Shown in pieces: positions 5,496 through 6,003 of a DNA stretch of 6,003 nucleotides; positions within the stretch are counted from its first letter, which is position 1; the number at the start of each line of letters is the position of its first letter. The translations under genes and the position numbers were made by a program. Source of the DNA: Actinobacteria bacterium UBA959 (lineage in GTDB: Bacteria; Actinomycetota; Actinomycetes; S36-B12; UBA5976); contig DBCL01000016.1 in the NCBI GenBank assembly GCA_002293025.1, forward strand, positions 31,119-37,121, read 5' to 3'. The notes under the pieces were generated by a model. It saw only the letters and a program-made list of their open reading frames with translations, did not search any database and was not told the origin of the DNA.

Positions 5496-6003
5496 TTACT
5501 TCCAACTCCTCTGCGCCACCGAATTCCAGCATTAATGAAATCATCCAGATCCCCATCTAGAACAGCGGCAGTATTTCCTGTTTCAAAATTGGTTCGTAGG
5601 TCTTTAACCATCTGGTAGGGAGCTAAAACGTAGGAGCGCATCTGATTACCCCACGATCCAGTTGAATCACCTTTGAGAGCATCAATCTTGGCTTGTTCCT
5701 CTTGTCGTTTACGTTCCAATAATCTCGAGCTCAAAACTGCTAAGGCTGTTGCTTTATTTTGTAATTGAGATCGCTCGTTTTGGCACGCTACCACAATGCC
5801 AGTAGGTATATGGGTTAATCGAACGGCTGAATCAGTTGTATTTACTCCCTGCCCACCAGGCCCAGATGATCTATACACATCCACTCGAATTTCATCTTCA
5901 GGAATTTGGATATGGTCGCTTTGTTCCACAACCGGCACTACTTCGACACCTGCAAATGACGTGTGCCTGCGGCTTTGACTATCAAATGGTGAAATACGAA
6001 CTA
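5492..6003 (-). CDS. prfB: Peptide chain release factor 2 (RF2), C-terminal part, truncated by the window edge
   Basis: RF2 releases finished proteins at UGA and UAA codons. The frame runs open to the window edge, and the residues at the edge (RVRISPFDSQSRRHTSF) match the conserved block just before the catalytic domain, so the GTG at 5936-5938 is internal and not a start. The GGQ catalytic motif is at 5849-5857 (SSGPGGQGVNTTDSAVRLTHIPTGIVV), followed by the QNERSQLQNK block and the C-terminal MRSYVLAPYQMVKDLRTNFETGNTAAVLDGDLDDFI, which fits RF2 and not RF1 or RF3. The decoding domain with its tripeptide anticodon, and any programmed frameshift site, lie outside the window. The TGA stop overlaps the ftsE start. 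Confidence 0.96.
   Translation of the reverse strand, partial: VRISPFDSQSRRHTSFAGVEVVPVVEQSDHIQIPEDEIRVDVYRSSGPGGQGVNTTDSAVRLTHIPTGIVVACQNERSQLQNKATALAVLSSRLLERKRQEEQAKIDALKGDSTGSWGNQMRSYVLAPYQMVKDLRTNFETGNTAAVLDGDLDDFINAGIRWRRGVGSK
5506..5510 (-). promoter_or_regulatory. Shine-Dalgarno sequence of ftsE
   Basis: On the minus strand AGGAG sits in the last codons of prfB, 10 nt upstream of the ftsE ATG. It is the clearest ribosome-binding site in the operon; a second purine patch, GGAAG (5499-5503), is only 3 nt from the ATG. It fixes the ftsE start despite the ATGA overlap. Confidence 0.65.

Noticed and set aside
5936..5938. GTG at 5936-5938 as a start of a short RF2-like protein (ArfB- or RF-H-like)
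   Set aside because: The conserved RF2 block SPFDSQSRRHTSF lies directly upstream in the same frame, so this is full-length RF2 cut by the window.
5796..5978. Plus-strand 60-codon open frame opposite prfB
   Set aside because: Shadow of the RF2 catalytic domain, which is conserved on the minus strand through this whole interval.

Overview
The window is a compact, moderately low-GC bacterial segment (roughly 40-45 % GC by eye). It carries one long minus-strand cluster read from right to left: prfB (3' part) - ftsE - ftsX - secreted M23 peptidase - S41 peptidase - smpB - ssrA (tmRNA). A single plus-strand gene, the 3' part of an alpha/beta hydrolase, converges on it from the left. The order prfB-ftsE-ftsX-(cell-wall or processing peptidases)-smpB is known from Actinobacteria. 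The tmRNA has an actinobacterial-looking tag ending in FALAA and no genomically encoded CCA. With the low GC and tight packing, my inference is a streamlined, low-GC actinobacterium of the freshwater acI/Nanopelagicales kind. Without a database search the genus is not established.

Layout. 1-764 (+): C-terminal part of an alpha/beta hydrolase with an intact Ser-Asp-His triad; its start lies outside the window. 764-797: a perfect 16-bp inverted repeat between the two converging transcription units, best read as a shared terminator. 803-1172 (-): complete tmRNA with acceptor stem, T-arm, a bulged P2 helix and the reading frame for the tag ADQKANDFALAA. 1173-1288: a short spacer with a candidate ssrA promoter. 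1289-1765 (-): smpB. 1768-2610 (-): a membrane-anchored S41 peptidase without a PDZ domain. 2668-3897 (-): a secreted coiled-coil M23 (LytM) metallopeptidase. 3897-4805 (-): ftsX. 4809-5495 (-): ftsE. 5492-6003 (-): C-terminal domain of release factor 2.

How the genes work together. FtsE (ATPase) and FtsX (membrane subunit) form the divisome ABC complex that controls peptidoglycan hydrolysis through FtsX's extracellular loop. The next gene encodes a hydrolase with the EnvC/PcsB-type coiled-coil-plus-LytM layout and all zinc ligands intact, so it is the obvious candidate client of FtsX. The S41 peptidase that follows may process or turn over an envelope protein, plausibly that hydrolase. Translation quality-control genes bracket the division genes: RF2 upstream, SmpB and tmRNA downstream. 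Junctions are very tight (ATGA overlap at prfB/ftsE, 3-nt gap ftsE/ftsX, 1-nt overlap ftsX/M23, 2-nt gap S41/smpB), which supports one operon. The only larger coding gap is the 57 nt before the S41 gene, where an extra promoter is possible.

I found no mobile element, CRISPR array or clearly new system. The most unusual points are the PDZ-less S41 peptidase, a cysteine pair in the M23 enzyme with one cysteine next to a zinc ligand and the other as the last residue, and the joining of ribosome rescue and division genes in one cluster.
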